Counted from the stretch's first letter, positions 37,682-47,670 are shown. The stretch: 64,000 nucleotides of DNA from Sphingobacteriaceae bacterium (GCA_023251725.1 JAHEYG010000003.1:1-64000), one strand, 5' to 3'. Translations and numbers: made by a program. Notes: generated from the sequence alone by a model not told the origin.

Positions 37682-40600
37682 AAAAGCTAATCCATACTTT
37701 AATTTTGTGTGTATTGTGTAGTTTACTCCACGCGCAGATTTACAGTAACGAATGGATTAATTTTTCTAACAAATATTATAAATTTCCCATTTATCAAAAA
37801 GGATTTTACCGTATCGATTCGTTAGCGCTGGCGCAAAGCGGAATTTCTTTAGCCGCCATAAATCCCGAAAATTTTCAATTGTTCATTAGTGGAAAAGAAC
37901 AAATTATTTATGTAAAAGGCGAGGCCGATAATGTTTTTAATAAAACCGATTTTATTGAATTTTATGCTGAGCAAAACGACGGACGATTTGATTCAACATT
38001 GTATTATAATATTACTTACCAGCCAAACCCATACGTTTCTTTATTGACTGATACCATTTACGGATTTTTAACCTGGAATAATTTAACCAATAACAAACGT
38101 TACTTAATTGAAACAGATACCGCATCGGCGATGATGACGCCTGCAAAATATTTTTATACCGACAGAATAAATGCTTCAAACGAAAATTATAATTTTGTAG
38201 AAGAGTATGCCAATGGTGCCAGCGATCCGCGATATACGCAATGCGAGGGATACGGAAATACTATTTATAACGGAGGTATTTATGATGTACCATTTGGTAA
38301 TTTAAATCCATACAATGCCGCTTCGTTGCCGGTGTATTTAACATATGCTTTTTCGGGAGCGGCTGTCGACAACAGTTATTCGATGGATCATGAAATAAAA
38401 TGTTATTATACAAACACGGTTGCTGCGCAGGTAACTTTATCTAATAATCTTTTTAAAGGATACAAGCCTTATAAATATTCTTTCACATTATCATCAGCCG
38501 ATTTAGATGTTTCTTCCAAATTTTCTGTCGCCTCCATTACCAATCCAATTTTTGCAGGCGCGAGTGGCGTTTTAACCGTTCTACATTATCTCTATTTAAA
38601 ATATCCGCAAATACCCGATTTAGGAAATGCCTCATTGGCAAAATTATTTGTGGACGATGATAACACCAATGATATTTCTTCCAAAACGTATTTAAAACTT
38701 AATGCGGTAAATACCGGAACTACCGGAAATATTATTTTTTATGATGTTACCAATAACAAACGCATCGATTCAAAAACAAACGGAAGTTTCACAAAAATAT
38801 TAATTCCTAATTCGGGAGGCGAAAAAATTTGTTATTTGGGTGCAGAATCCAATGTTATTCTCATCAAAAAATTAATTCCGGTAAATCAAAACGGAAATTT
38901 TGTGAACTACACTTCCATTGGCGGCGATTCGGCTTTTGTAATTATTACACATAATAGTTTAATAACTTCTGCCAACTCCTATAAAGCTTACCGACAATCA
39001 GCCGCTGGCGGCGCGCACAATGTTATTTTGGCGGATATAGATGATTTGTACGATCAATTTGCTTTTGGAATAAAAAAACATCCTTTATCCATACGTAATT
39101 TTTGCAGATACTTAATTGCTAATTTACCAAGCCGGCCAAAATATGTTTTTTTGATTGGCAAATCAATTAATAATATTGATTTACGCGGGGGCAATCCTAC
39201 AGGATGGACCAGATGTTTAGTGCCCACTATGGGTAATCCTCCTTCCGATAATTTATTAACGAGCGCATTAACCAATAATAATACAACCACTCCCGAAATT
39301 CCTGTTGGACGTTTATCGGCCTTAACTACTACCGAAGTAGCATCGTATTTAAGTAAGGTAACTCAATTTGAATCGCCCTCTCCGCCGGCAAACGATCCCT
39401 TAGATTGGAAAAAACGAGTTTTGCAATTTGGTGGAGGAACTGATGCCGGTTTATTAACTTATATTTCACAACGCCTGGATGCCTATGGTGCAATGAATAA
39501 AGATACTTTGTTTGGTGCAAAAGTTTTTAAATTTATGAAAACCACCACTGCGCCTATTCAAATCACCATTAGCGATTCGGTAAAACAATTAATTAATTAT
39601 GGCGCGAGTCTCATTACTTTTTTTGGTCATGGCGATTTAGTTGGTTTCGATCAGGCTATCGACGATCCTACTGCTTATAACAACGCGGGTAAATATCCTT
39701 TTATGCTTGCGCTATCGTGTTATTCAGGTAATTTTCATTATAACGGAATTCAAAGTAGCAGCGAAAAGTTTGTTTTAATTAATGATAAAGGCACCATCGG
39801 CTCCATTGCATCGTGCTCTTGGGGTTTTGTTTCTGAATTAGATTCTTACGCTACCGAATTTAATCGCGCGCTTTCATTAACCAAATACAATAAAGGAATT
39901 GGTGATGTAATTAAAGAAGCCTGTTATCAATCTTCCGCTTTTAGCGGAGACATTATAATGCAATTAACCGCGCAGTATATGTCTTTTCAGGGTGATCCCT
40001 CTGTGATAGTTTCTCCGGGAAGATTGCCAGATTATTTTATTAATAACAGCAGTGTAAGTTTCAGCGTTAATCCAAACCCAAATTATGTCGATTCAATAGG
40101 AATTGTTATTGATATTTCTAATTTGGGAAAAGCCATTTCTGATACCTTTGTTGTTAGGGTGGAAAGAAATTTTCCCAATAATGATCAGTTGGTTTATAAT
40201 AAAATAATAAAAGCCCCTTTGTACAAAGACAAGCTGATGTTTTACATGCCCATAGATTATACAAGAGGTATTGGTTTAAATAAATTTAATGTAATGGTGG
40301 ATGCAAATAGTGCAATTGCCGAGTTAAACGAAAATAATAACAGCACCATTGGAACCGTTGATTATATTATTCAGGGTGGTGATATTGTTCCGGTGTATCC
40401 CTACAAATATGATATTATTCCTAAAACGCCGACTGTCACTTTAAAAGCTTCGACATCGGACCCGTTTACAAAAACAAGAAATTACAGATTGCAATTAGAT
40501 ACTTGTGATGCGTTTACTGATCCTATTCAAACCGCATTTATAAATAGCGCCGGTGGGGTAGTGGAGTGGACCGTTAACCTCCCTTTTGCCGACAGCACCG

Positions 40601-42732
40601 TTTATTATTGGCGGGTAACTAAAGATTCAGTTGGACCTAAAGATGGTTTTGTTTGGCGCGAAAGTTCGTTTCAGGTGATTGGAAATAAACATGGATGGGG
40701 GCAATCGCATTTTTTTCAATTCAAAAGCGATGCCTATCAATTTGTGAAGTATAAAAAATCGTTAAGGCGTTTTGAATTTGAAAATGATTATGCCGATATA
40801 AAAATTCGCGATGGTTTTTGGCCGCCTATGTCATATCTCGATATTAATTTATATTATAATTATTCTATCATTGGAGGTAACGGTGCGTTTTGCGCATGGA
40901 ATGGATGGAATATAGCAGTGTTCGATTCGATTTCTACTTTGCCTTGGGCGTCCAATACAACTAATACTTTTGCTCCTAGTCAGGGTGTAATGGGCAATTG
41001 TGTTTGCCATTTAAATCCTCAAATTCTTCACACCTTCGATTTTGGCGCCACCAATTGGTGCAGTTTAGCCGGATGGCAAAATGACATGAGGAATTTTTTA
41101 AACAGTGTGCCCGATAATAATTATATTTTAGCGTACTCCCAAAATAATCATGGTTCATCTACTTATAATAATGCTTTGTATACTGAATTTGAAAAATTCG
41201 GAAGCGCCAATATCAGAAGTGTAAAAGATACTACTTCCATAATTATATTCGGTCAAAAAGGAAAAGCAATCGGAACGGCACAAGAAGTTATTGGAACAAA
41301 TTCTTTAAGCATCATTACCCTTCACGATTCAATTCAAACGAGGTGGAACAATGGTTTTATTGCTTCAGAAATAATTGGGCCCTCTTATAAATGGAATAGT
41401 TTGCATTGGAAAATAGGAACACTGGATGTTTTACCGGGCGATACAACTATTTTAAAAGTGGTGGGAATAAAAACTAACGGTGTGCGGGATACGCTTGCCG
41501 TATTTACAAAAGACAGTTTAAATATTTTGGCCTTGTATAATTATGTGGATGCCACTATTTATCCCACATTGCAACTAGTGGCGTTCATGAAAGATTATAA
41601 ATATAAAACTTCGCCTCAATTAAAACGCTGGCAGGTGTTGTATGATGAAGCGCCTGAATGCGCCATTAATCCGAAAAAAGGATTTAAAGTAGTAAATGAT
41701 ACTTTGCAGGAAGGCGATAAGGTAACTTTTTATTTGCCGATAGAAAATGTGGGAACGGTGCCGTTTATTGATAGTTTGGTTTTTACTTATTGGATAGAAG
41801 ATGCAAATCGTATTCTACATAACTTACCGCAAAAATTAAAATCAAAACCATTTATCCCCGGCGCCGTAATTTTAGATACCGTTAAAATAAGTTCTTATCA
41901 ATACCCCGGCAATAACGCTTTATGGATAGATATTAACCCGCCACAAAATATAAAATACCAAAAAGAGCAATATCATTTTAATAATGTGGCGCGTTATCCG
42001 TTTTCGGTAAGCCGCGATCAAACAAATCCTTTATTGGATGTGACTTTCGACGGGGTACGCATTATGAACGGAGATGTGGTGTCGGCCAAACCGATGATAT
42101 TGATTTCTTTGAAAGATGAAAATAAATTTCTTGCTTTAAATGATACATCTGTATTTAACGTTTATTTAAAAAAACCAAACGATATCATTGAACAGAAAAT
42201 TTTCTTTGCTAACGGTTTGCAGTTTACCCCCGCACAATTACCTAACAACAGTGCAAAAATAAATTTCAATCCCAATTTATTGGCCGATGGTAAATACACC
42301 TTGATTGTACAGGCCAAAGACCGCAGCAATAATCAATCGGGTGCTATTGATTACCGCATTGTATTTGAAATAGTAAATAAACCAAGTATCACACAAGTTA
42401 TTAATTATCCCAATCCATTCAGCACTTCAACTCGTTTTGTTTTTATGTTAACCGGAACCGAGGTACCCGAAATGTTTAATATTCAAATTATGACGATTAC
42501 CGGGAAATTAGTAAAAACAATTATGAAAGAAGAATTAGGTCCGATGCATATTGGGCGTAATATTACGCAATATGCCTGGGATGGTAAAGACGATTTTGGC
42601 GACAGGTTAGGTAACGGAGTTTATTTATATAAAGTGCAAACAAAATTAAACGGACAAGACATAGAACGCCAAAGCAGCGGTGCCGACCAGTATTTCACTA
42701 AGGAAATCGGAAAAATGGTGATTATGCATTAA
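37678..42732 (+). CDS. porU2: PorU-type C25 (gingipain-fold) sortase, PorU2-like
   Basis: A 1684-residue secreted cysteine peptidase of family C25. Signal peptide (to about residue 19), N-terminal beta domain, then the caspase-like catalytic domain with H651 in the motif TFFGHGD and C681 in ALSCYSG. Behind it lie several Ig-like domains including a CARDB-type segment (IGIVIDISNLGKAISDTFVV), and a C-terminal FlgD-like or T9SS sorting-like domain (NYPNPFSTSTRFVF to WDGKDDFGDRLGNGVYLYKV). Classical PorU, which cleaves sorting domains and attaches cargo, is about 1100-1300 residues, so this longer form fits the putative PorU2 group. Its start overlaps porV2, and its 3' end overlaps the convergent acyltransferase gene by 11 bp. 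Confidence 0.82.
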   Translation: MKKLIHTLILCVLCSLLHAQIYSNEWINFSNKYYKFPIYQKGFYRIDSLALAQSGISLAAINPENFQLFISGKEQIIYVKGEADNVFNKTDFIEFYAEQNDGRFDSTLYYNITYQPNPYVSLLTDTIYGFLTWNNLTNNKRYLIETDTASAMMTPAKYFYTDRINASNENYNFVEEYANGASDPRYTQCEGYGNTIYNGGIYDVPFGNLNPYNAASLPVYLTYAFSGAAVDNSYSMDHEIKCYYTNTVAAQVTLSNNLFKGYKPYKYSFTLSSADLDVSSKFSVASITNPIFAGASGVLTVLHYLYLKYPQIPDLGNASLAKLFVDDDNTNDISSKTYLKLNAVNTGTTGNIIFYDVTNNKRIDSKTNGSFTKILIPNSGGEKICYLGAESNVILIKKLIPVNQNGNFVNYTSIGGDSAFVIITHNSLITSANSYKAYRQSAAGGAHNVILADIDDLYDQFAFGIKKHPLSIRNFCRYLIANLPSRPKYVFLIGKSINNIDLRGGNPTGWTRCLVPTMGNPPSDNLLTSALTNNNTTTPEIPVGRLSALTTTEVASYLSKVTQFESPSPPANDPLDWKKRVLQFGGGTDAGLLTYISQRLDAYGAMNKDTLFGAKVFKFMKTTTAPIQITISDSVKQLINYGASLITFFGHGDLVGFDQAIDDPTAYNNAGKYPFMLALSCYSGNFHYNGIQSSSEKFVLINDKGTIGSIASCSWGFVSELDSYATEFNRALSLTKYNKGIGDVIKEACYQSSAFSGDIIMQLTAQYMSFQGDPSVIVSPGRLPDYFINNSSVSFSVNPNPNYVDSIGIVIDISNLGKAISDTFVVRVERNFPNNDQLVYNKIIKAPLYKDKLMFYMPIDYTRGIGLNKFNVMVDANSAIAELNENNNSTIGTVDYIIQGGDIVPVYPYKYDIIPKTPTVTLKASTSDPFTKTRNYRLQLDTCDAFTDPIQTAFINSAGGVVEWTVNLPFADSTVYYWRVTKDSVGPKDGFVWRESSFQVIGNKHGWGQSHFFQFKSDAYQFVKYKKSLRRFEFENDYADIKIRDGFWPPMSYLDINLYYNYSIIGGNGAFCAWNGWNIAVFDSISTLPWASNTTNTFAPSQGVMGNCVCHLNPQILHTFDFGATNWCSLAGWQNDMRNFLNSVPDNNYILAYSQNNHGSSTYNNALYTEFEKFGSANIRSVKDTTSIIIFGQKGKAIGTAQEVIGTNSLSIITLHDSIQTRWNNGFIASEIIGPSYKWNSLHWKIGTLDVLPGDTTILKVVGIKTNGVRDTLAVFTKDSLNILALYNYVDATIYPTLQLVAFMKDYKYKTSPQLKRWQVLYDEAPECAINPKKGFKVVNDTLQEGDKVTFYLPIENVGTVPFIDSLVFTYWIEDANRILHNLPQKLKSKPFIPGAVILDTVKISSYQYPGNNALWIDINPPQNIKYQKEQYHFNNVARYPFSVSRDQTNPLLDVTFDGVRIMNGDVVSAKPMILISLKDENKFLALNDTSVFNVYLKKPNDIIEQKIFFANGLQFTPAQLPNNSAKINFNPNLLADGKYTLIVQAKDRSNNQSGAIDYRIVFEIVNKPSITQVINYPNPFSTSTRFVFMLTGTEVPEMFNIQIMTITGKLVKTIMKEELGPMHIGRNITQYAWDGKDDFGDRLGNGVYLYKVQTKLNGQDIERQSSGADQYFTKEIGKMVIMH

Positions 42733-43831
42733 CCGATGTATGATTTTTCTTGTTACTTTTATCTCGCAAATCCATTAATGGTTTCTCGAAATACCTGTAA
42801 ACAAGGGCGGATAAAATAATTACTAAAATCCAATACATAAAATAAATAATTATTGTATTGTTATTGTTTTCAGTTGAGAACTGCGACAATAAAACTTGCA
42901 TTAATGGTACGTGAATTAAATACATGGAGTAGGAAATTTTGCTGATAAATTGAAAAGGTTTTAAGGGAATGGTTTCGTTTTTTAAACTGTTTAGTTTTGG
43001 TAAAAGAAGTAAAATTGAAAAACCAATTAACGTATAATAAAATGTTTTAAAAAAAATGATATTATTTTGGAAGGTTAATCCGGCCAAAAAAACAATTATT
43101 AATATTCCCAAAATAAAAGAAACGTTTTTTATTTTACCCCAAAATAAGGGATAAAACCATTTTAGGTAAGCCCCCAATAATCCGAAACCAATTGTATCCA
43201 ATCGGGTTAATACCAATTTACGGTAATATAAATCCCAAGTAACTGCATGAACAGGCATTCTGTAAAAGATTCGATAAAGCAAAGGAAAAGCAATAAAAAT
43301 AAATATGGTCAATAAAACTATCGGCCTTATATTTTTAAACTTTTTTCGAATCGCGAAAAGCAAAACTAATAACAACGGAAAAATAAAATAAAACCATTCT
43401 TCAATTGATAAACTCCACGATTCCCAAAATAAAAAATCGTAGGGTTTATAAAAATTTTGAAAAAAACAAAAGTAAGTAACCAAATATTTATTAAGCTCAC
43501 CTTTTACCAAACCAAAATAAATGAGCACAATATTTAATAATAGAAATAAAAAGTAATTGGGTAATGTTCTGAACCATCTTCTTTTGATAAAGTGAAGAAA
43601 ATTTGAAAAAGAAAAATTTTTATTTTCGGAAATGGTTTTAATTAAAATGGTACCAATCAAAAAACCACTCAATACAAAAAATAAATCTACACCATCGGGT
43701 AGGGGCAGAGTCGGAAAATTTTCGAAATAAGAAGAAACTAAAAAACTGCTATGACCAAGAACTACAATTATAATGGCCGACGTTCTTAATACATCGAGTC
43801 CGAATATTCTTTTTAAATTTAGCTCATTCAT
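42722..43831 (-). CDS. Acyltransferase 3 family membrane protein (OafA-like)
   Basis: A 369-residue polytopic enzyme of the acyltransferase 3 family, which transfers acetyl or other acyl groups to surface sugars. The family start is clear: FGLDVLRTSAIIIVVLGHSSF (residues 10-30, with the catalytic-type His in GHS), then GVDLFFVLSGFLIG (about 47-60) and the WSLSIEEWFYFIFPL segment. About ten hydrophobic helices follow, ending with RYFEKPLMDLRDK. There is no C-terminal SGNH domain. Its 3' end overlaps that of porU2 on the other strand by 11 bp. The target polymer is unknown. Confidence 0.9.
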   Translation of the reverse strand: MNELNLKRIFGLDVLRTSAIIIVVLGHSSFLVSSYFENFPTLPLPDGVDLFFVLSGFLIGTILIKTISENKNFSFSNFLHFIKRRWFRTLPNYFLFLLLNIVLIYFGLVKGELNKYLVTYFCFFQNFYKPYDFLFWESWSLSIEEWFYFIFPLLLVLLFAIRKKFKNIRPIVLLTIFIFIAFPLLYRIFYRMPVHAVTWDLYYRKLVLTRLDTIGFGLLGAYLKWFYPLFWGKIKNVSFILGILIIVFLAGLTFQNNIIFFKTFYYTLIGFSILLLLPKLNSLKNETIPLKPFQFISKISYSMYLIHVPLMQVLLSQFSTENNNNTIIIYFMYWILVIILSALVYRYFEKPLMDLRDKSNKKNHTSVNA

Positions 43832-43847
43832 TACTTCTTAAGATAAT

Positions 43848-43880
43848 AAAAAAACCTCCAATGAATCGGAGGTTTTTTTT
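43848..43880 (-). terminator. Rho-independent terminator
   Basis: ACCTCC and GGAGGT form a stem around an AATGAATC-type loop, flanked by A and T runs. It lies 20 bp after the stop of the YCF48-like gene on the minus strand and is symmetric enough to act in both directions. Confidence 0.85.
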
Positions 43881-43900
43881 AATTACAATTTTTTTAAAAT

Positions 43901-45535
43901 TTATTCTTTTACAAATTTCTTCACAGAAATATTATTTCCAGATCCGCACTCAATAAAATAAATGCCGGCGGGTAAATCGTTAACGTTAAGTTTAATTTCA
44001 CTTTCAAACAAATCACTCTTATAAACTAATTTTCCTAAAGTATTGTAAATTTTAACCGAACTATTTTTAATTTCACTTCTAACAGTGAGTACGCTACCCA
44101 CAGGATTAGGGTAAATACTGAATACCGAATTAAGAACTAAAAACGGGGTAAGGCCTAAACATGTTGATACCGATTGCGTAATAATAGAAGAATTCATGCA
44201 GCCGTTTGCATCGGTGCCGCTCAACGTATAATTAGTAGTAGTGGTAGGACTAACAACAATACTTATAACCGCTCCTCCCGGATTCCATGTATAAGTACTC
44301 GCGCCGCCTGCTGTTATTGTTGCTGTTTGCCCTGTACATAATAAACTGGATGTACTAAGTCCGCTTAATATTGGCAAAGGATTTACTGTTACAGTAATTG
44401 GAGTTCTTGTAGCACTTGTGGTACAGGTAAATGTTTCAGCGAAGAAGGTATATGTTCCGGCGGGTAGAGTGGCGGTAATAAAATTAAATCCAGTTCCTAA
44501 TATTGCGCCTCCCGAAGGATTTGCAAACCAGTTAACTGTTCCGGTAGCAAACGCTGTAAGTGTTGTCGTATTACCTGCGCAAATAGTTTGATTTACAACG
44601 TTGGTAGAATTGGTTGGCGCAGGAGGTGTAGCACAAGTGCCTCCATATTTTAAAATGGTTCCTACATTTCCAACTGCCCATCCATCAATAGGCGTAACAA
44701 AATGTACTGAGTTAAGATTTTGAGCGGTACCCGAATTCATAGTCAGCCATGACGCACCGCTATTAATTGTTTTTAAAATCATTCCGCCGGTTCCTACCAC
44801 ATAACCTGTATCCTTATCAATAAAAAACACACCATTAATTGTATTTAAAACTCCGGTGGGAACATTGGTCCAGGTGGCCCCTGCATTATTTGTTTTTATA
44901 ACTTTTCCGCCATTACCAACTGCAAATCCAATGAGTGAAGTAGGAAAATGAATTCCGTTTAATGTGAGTGGAGTTCCGGATGGAACTGTTGTCCATGTAT
45001 TTCCGGCATCTAACGTTCTCGCAATGGTACCACCAACTCCAACGGCGCAACCTGTATCTTTATTGGCAAACCAAACTGCGTTTAATGCGTTAGCAGTTGT
45101 TGAAGTTCGTAATTGCCAAGTGGCACCGGTATCGCAAGTGGCTTCAATTTTTCCGGCGGTTCCTACTGCAATAGCGCAGGCCTGATTCATAAAATGTAAA
45201 GAAAGAATACTGTCAGGTTTTCCCGACTGTAAGGTAACACCACTTGGATTTAAAGTTTTAACAAACCAAGAGGCATTTTGGCAAAGCGAATACCATTTGG
45301 TTGTAGTTTTTGTATGGATTTCATACATGTTTACGCCTCCTAAAGTTACATTCTGACTCCAGCTGCCACCGGCATTAATACTGCGCAACACACCTGTAAA
45401 ACCGGCGGCCGCTACTGCGCTGGGGCTAATTGCAAACACCGAGAAAAGATTATTTACACTCGGACAAGGTTGAGTTATCCATTGAGCATTTAAATTGTTT
45501 ATTAATAAAACAAAAGGAAGTAAAAATTTTTTCAT
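43901..45535 (-). CDS. YCF48-like beta-propeller protein with type A T9SS sorting domain
   Basis: A 544-residue secreted protein. After the signal peptide (MKKFLLPFVLLINNLNAQ) come about six to seven BNR/YCF48-type repeats, each with the pattern A/VG.GG.I.KT.N.G.TW, for example GNGGKVIKTNNAGATWTNVP and GTGGMILKTINSGASWLTM. Two Ig-like domains follow (about 300-455, TICAGNTTTLTAFATGTVNWFANPSGG). The last 70 residues are a type A sorting domain (FSIYPNPVGSVLTV to NNISVKKFVKE). It is therefore predicted T9SS cargo, kept at or released from the cell surface. The propeller in the photosystem assembly factor gives the family its name; no photosynthetic role is implied. Confidence 0.9.
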   Translation of the reverse strand: MKKFLLPFVLLINNLNAQWITQPCPSVNNLFSVFAISPSAVAAAGFTGVLRSINAGGSWSQNVTLGGVNMYEIHTKTTTKWYSLCQNASWFVKTLNPSGVTLQSGKPDSILSLHFMNQACAIAVGTAGKIEATCDTGATWQLRTSTTANALNAVWFANKDTGCAVGVGGTIARTLDAGNTWTTVPSGTPLTLNGIHFPTSLIGFAVGNGGKVIKTNNAGATWTNVPTGVLNTINGVFFIDKDTGYVVGTGGMILKTINSGASWLTMNSGTAQNLNSVHFVTPIDGWAVGNVGTILKYGGTCATPPAPTNSTNVVNQTICAGNTTTLTAFATGTVNWFANPSGGAILGTGFNFITATLPAGTYTFFAETFTCTTSATRTPITVTVNPLPILSGLSTSSLLCTGQTATITAGGASTYTWNPGGAVISIVVSPTTTTNYTLSGTDANGCMNSSIITQSVSTCLGLTPFLVLNSVFSIYPNPVGSVLTVRSEIKNSSVKIYNTLGKLVYKSDLFESEIKLNVNDLPAGIYFIECGSGNNISVKKFVKE

Positions 45536-45540
45536 GATAA

Positions 45541-45679
45541 AGAGTTTTTATTTTGAATAGCTAAAGTATATAATTAAAGTTAGAAAGTCAAATTCTTATT
45601 GATATTAATTGAAATTTAGTGGCGAAGCCTTCCCGGCAGGGTATTCGAGTAACGTTAAGGGCTCTAATCCAGAAGTTTC
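45541..45679. other. Non-coding part of a 422-bp intergenic region
   Basis: This is the left part of the spacer between the YCF48-like gene and the TPR gene. It holds the leader of the YCF48-like gene and a GC-richer patch (45621-45645, with CCTTCCCGGCAGGG) in AT-rich surroundings. I see no gene in it. The right part of the spacer holds the gene remnant annotated separately. Confidence 0.6.
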
Positions 45680-45935
45680 TTAGCTTTTGCTAATATATTT
45701 TTCGGAGGTAATAAGGGCAGTTTGTATGCGTTTTGCATAATGTATCGAGTCCAAAATTTCTTTTTGTTTCTCTTATACAATTTCTTTTTGTTTTTTAGAA
45801 TTCACGCAAGGCTATTAAGTGCTTGCACTTTGTTAGCATCATCCTGAGCAGTTTTAGGAATTGAAAGCAACAAATAAATTTTATTTTTCTGATTCAAGGA
45901 ATCAAAAGGGCAAAAACAAATAATAGAAAGTTAGA
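45680..45935 (-). pseudogene. Internally deleted remnant of a TPR signalling protein gene
   Basis: Read on the minus strand, the spacer contains the two ends of a TPR-type sensor gene joined together. The upstream part encodes a signal-peptide-like NFLLFVFALLIP and then, in a shifted frame, LLLSIPKTAQDDANKVQALNSLA, which resembles the N-terminal region of Bacteroidota TPR proteins. It ends in TGA at the junction. The downstream part (45683-45772, another frame, after an in-frame TAA) encodes EKQKEILDSIHYAKRIQTAL followed by ITSEKYISKS and a stop, closely matching the C-terminus of the adjacent 562-residue gene. Several hundred codons are missing between them. It cannot make a full protein. 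Confidence 0.75.
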
Positions 45936-45957
45936 ACCAAATATTTTACAATTGAAT

Positions 45958-47646
45958 TCAATTTTTATTATTCAATTTATTTAAACTTTTATTGATATAC
46001 TTTTCGGTTGGTAAAAGCGAGTTTTGAATGCGTTTTGCGTAATGAATACTATCTATAATTTCTTTTTTTTGTGCTTCAATTTCGTCGCGACTTTTTTCAA
46101 TTTCCTCGTAGGCAGACTGCAATTTTAAATTACTTTTTTGTTTTAGACGATATCGGTTAAATATTAAGAAAGCAAGAGCTACTAGAAAGGCAATGCCTCC
46201 CATCAACATTTTCCGTTGTAAAGAATTTACTTTAATTTCTTTTTCCTGAGTTTCTTTTTGCTGGTTCAATAAATTAATTTCGCTGCTTTGTTTCTCGCTT
46301 TGGTAAAGAGCGTCCATTTCGGCCACCTTATCGGCATTTTCTTTTATTAAAAAACTATCTTTTAAGGCGGCATATTTTTCAAAATATTCGCTCGATAATT
46401 TAAAATTATTTTCTTTTTTGTATAAAAACGCCAAATTTTTTAGAGCTGTCAATTCGCCGGAGGTTAATCTTAATTTCGATGCTAATTCAAGGGCTTCATG
46501 AAATGAAGAAATCGATTTTTTTATTTCTCCGGTTTCTTTGTAAATAATTCCAAAGTTATTAAGCGCTTCACAAATTCCAGTGTAATCATTTACTTTTCTC
46601 TTTAACCGTAAACCTTCAGTTACATTTTCGATGGCCTTATCAAATTCTTTTTTTTCAATATGCAAACTCCCAATACTTAACAAAATGGAAGCGTACAAAT
46701 CAATATTTTTTTGGTTCACATAAATTTCACGGGCGGCATTTAAATAAGTGAGTGCCTTATTGTATTTTTTTTGTTCAATTAACATACTCCCGATGTTATA
46801 CTTCACAATTCCCAAATAAAGTTGGTCGCCAAGTTCTGATAACAATTTTTCTCCTTCATAAAAACATTCAAGTGATTTTTCTGTATTATGCATATCATAA
46901 TAAATTGTGCCAATATTTACAATGCAGCCGGCATAATCGTACCATCTTTTTTTACGGCCATAAAATTTTTGCGCCAATTGAGTGCTGGCAATCGCTGCCG
47001 GAAAGTTGCCAACAGCTTTGTAAGAAGTAGCAATTTCGTTATTGGCACTTGCTAATTTATTGGAATCGTTAAGCTGTGTATATAGCTCAATCGATTCCAA
47101 ATAAAATTTAATCGCTTCTCTATCATCATCTAAATTTCCATTTACTTTTCCAACAAAATATAAACACAATGCTAATTCAGATTTATCATTATTCAGCCTC
47201 GCCAGATTGACTGATTGTTTAAAAAATAATTCGGCTAGTTTAAAATGATTATCCATTACATACATTAAGGCTCTGCCTCTGATGCAATGAATCTGTCCCG
47301 GTAAATAATTGGCAATTTTGTAATAATTAAAACCCTCTTTATATGCTCCAATGGCATTATTAATTTCGCGCTTGGCCTCGTAATGAAGTCCCAAAATATT
47401 ATAATAATAACCTAAATAATTATTACAATTAAATTGTTTGGCTAATTCAAATCCTTCTTTAAGATATTTGTTATTTAAGCCCTCAGGGGTTCTTATTGTT
47501 TCGGTAGCTAAAAGTAATAAAGGCCATATTCGGGCGGTGTCTTTTTTGCTTTGCAGAATTTTAATTAAACTGTCCTGCGTGCCCGCATTTAAAATTGCTT
47601 TCAAAAAAAACAAACTTAAATATATTATTAAGAGTATTTTTTTCAC
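45958..47646 (-). CDS. TPR sensor protein with membrane helix and truncated SpoIIE-type C-terminus
   Basis: A 562-residue protein. Signal peptide (to about residue 21), about nine tetratricopeptide repeats in the exported part (for example ALTYLNAAREIYVNQKNIDLYASILLSIGSLHIEKKEFDKAIENV within residues 300-350), a coiled coil, one membrane helix (MLMGGIAFLVALAFLIFN, about 480-500) and a cytoplasmic coiled coil. It ends with SIHYAKRIQNSLLPTEKYIN. In longer Bacteroidota relatives this YAKRIQ segment leads into a SpoIIE/PP2C phosphatase domain; here the protein stops about 20 residues later. Either it is a natural short form that works with other partners or the phosphatase part was lost. A degraded paralogue lies directly downstream. 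Confidence 0.82.
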   Translation of the reverse strand: MKKILLIIYLSLFFLKAILNAGTQDSLIKILQSKKDTARIWPLLLLATETIRTPEGLNNKYLKEGFELAKQFNCNNYLGYYYNILGLHYEAKREINNAIGAYKEGFNYYKIANYLPGQIHCIRGRALMYVMDNHFKLAELFFKQSVNLARLNNDKSELALCLYFVGKVNGNLDDDREAIKFYLESIELYTQLNDSNKLASANNEIATSYKAVGNFPAAIASTQLAQKFYGRKKRWYDYAGCIVNIGTIYYDMHNTEKSLECFYEGEKLLSELGDQLYLGIVKYNIGSMLIEQKKYNKALTYLNAAREIYVNQKNIDLYASILLSIGSLHIEKKEFDKAIENVTEGLRLKRKVNDYTGICEALNNFGIIYKETGEIKKSISSFHEALELASKLRLTSGELTALKNLAFLYKKENNFKLSSEYFEKYAALKDSFLIKENADKVAEMDALYQSEKQSSEINLLNQQKETQEKEIKVNSLQRKMLMGGIAFLVALAFLIFNRYRLKQKSNLKLQSAYEEIEKSRDEIEAQKKEIIDSIHYAKRIQNSLLPTEKYINKSLNKLNNKN

Positions 47647-47670
47647 AGCAAAATATTTGGTGAATTAAGT

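Noticed and set aside
43901-45535. Photosystem-related function of the YCF48-like protein
   Set aside because: The propeller repeats are shared widely in secreted Bacteroidota proteins, and the T9SS sorting tail shows a surface role; no photosynthesis gene is present.
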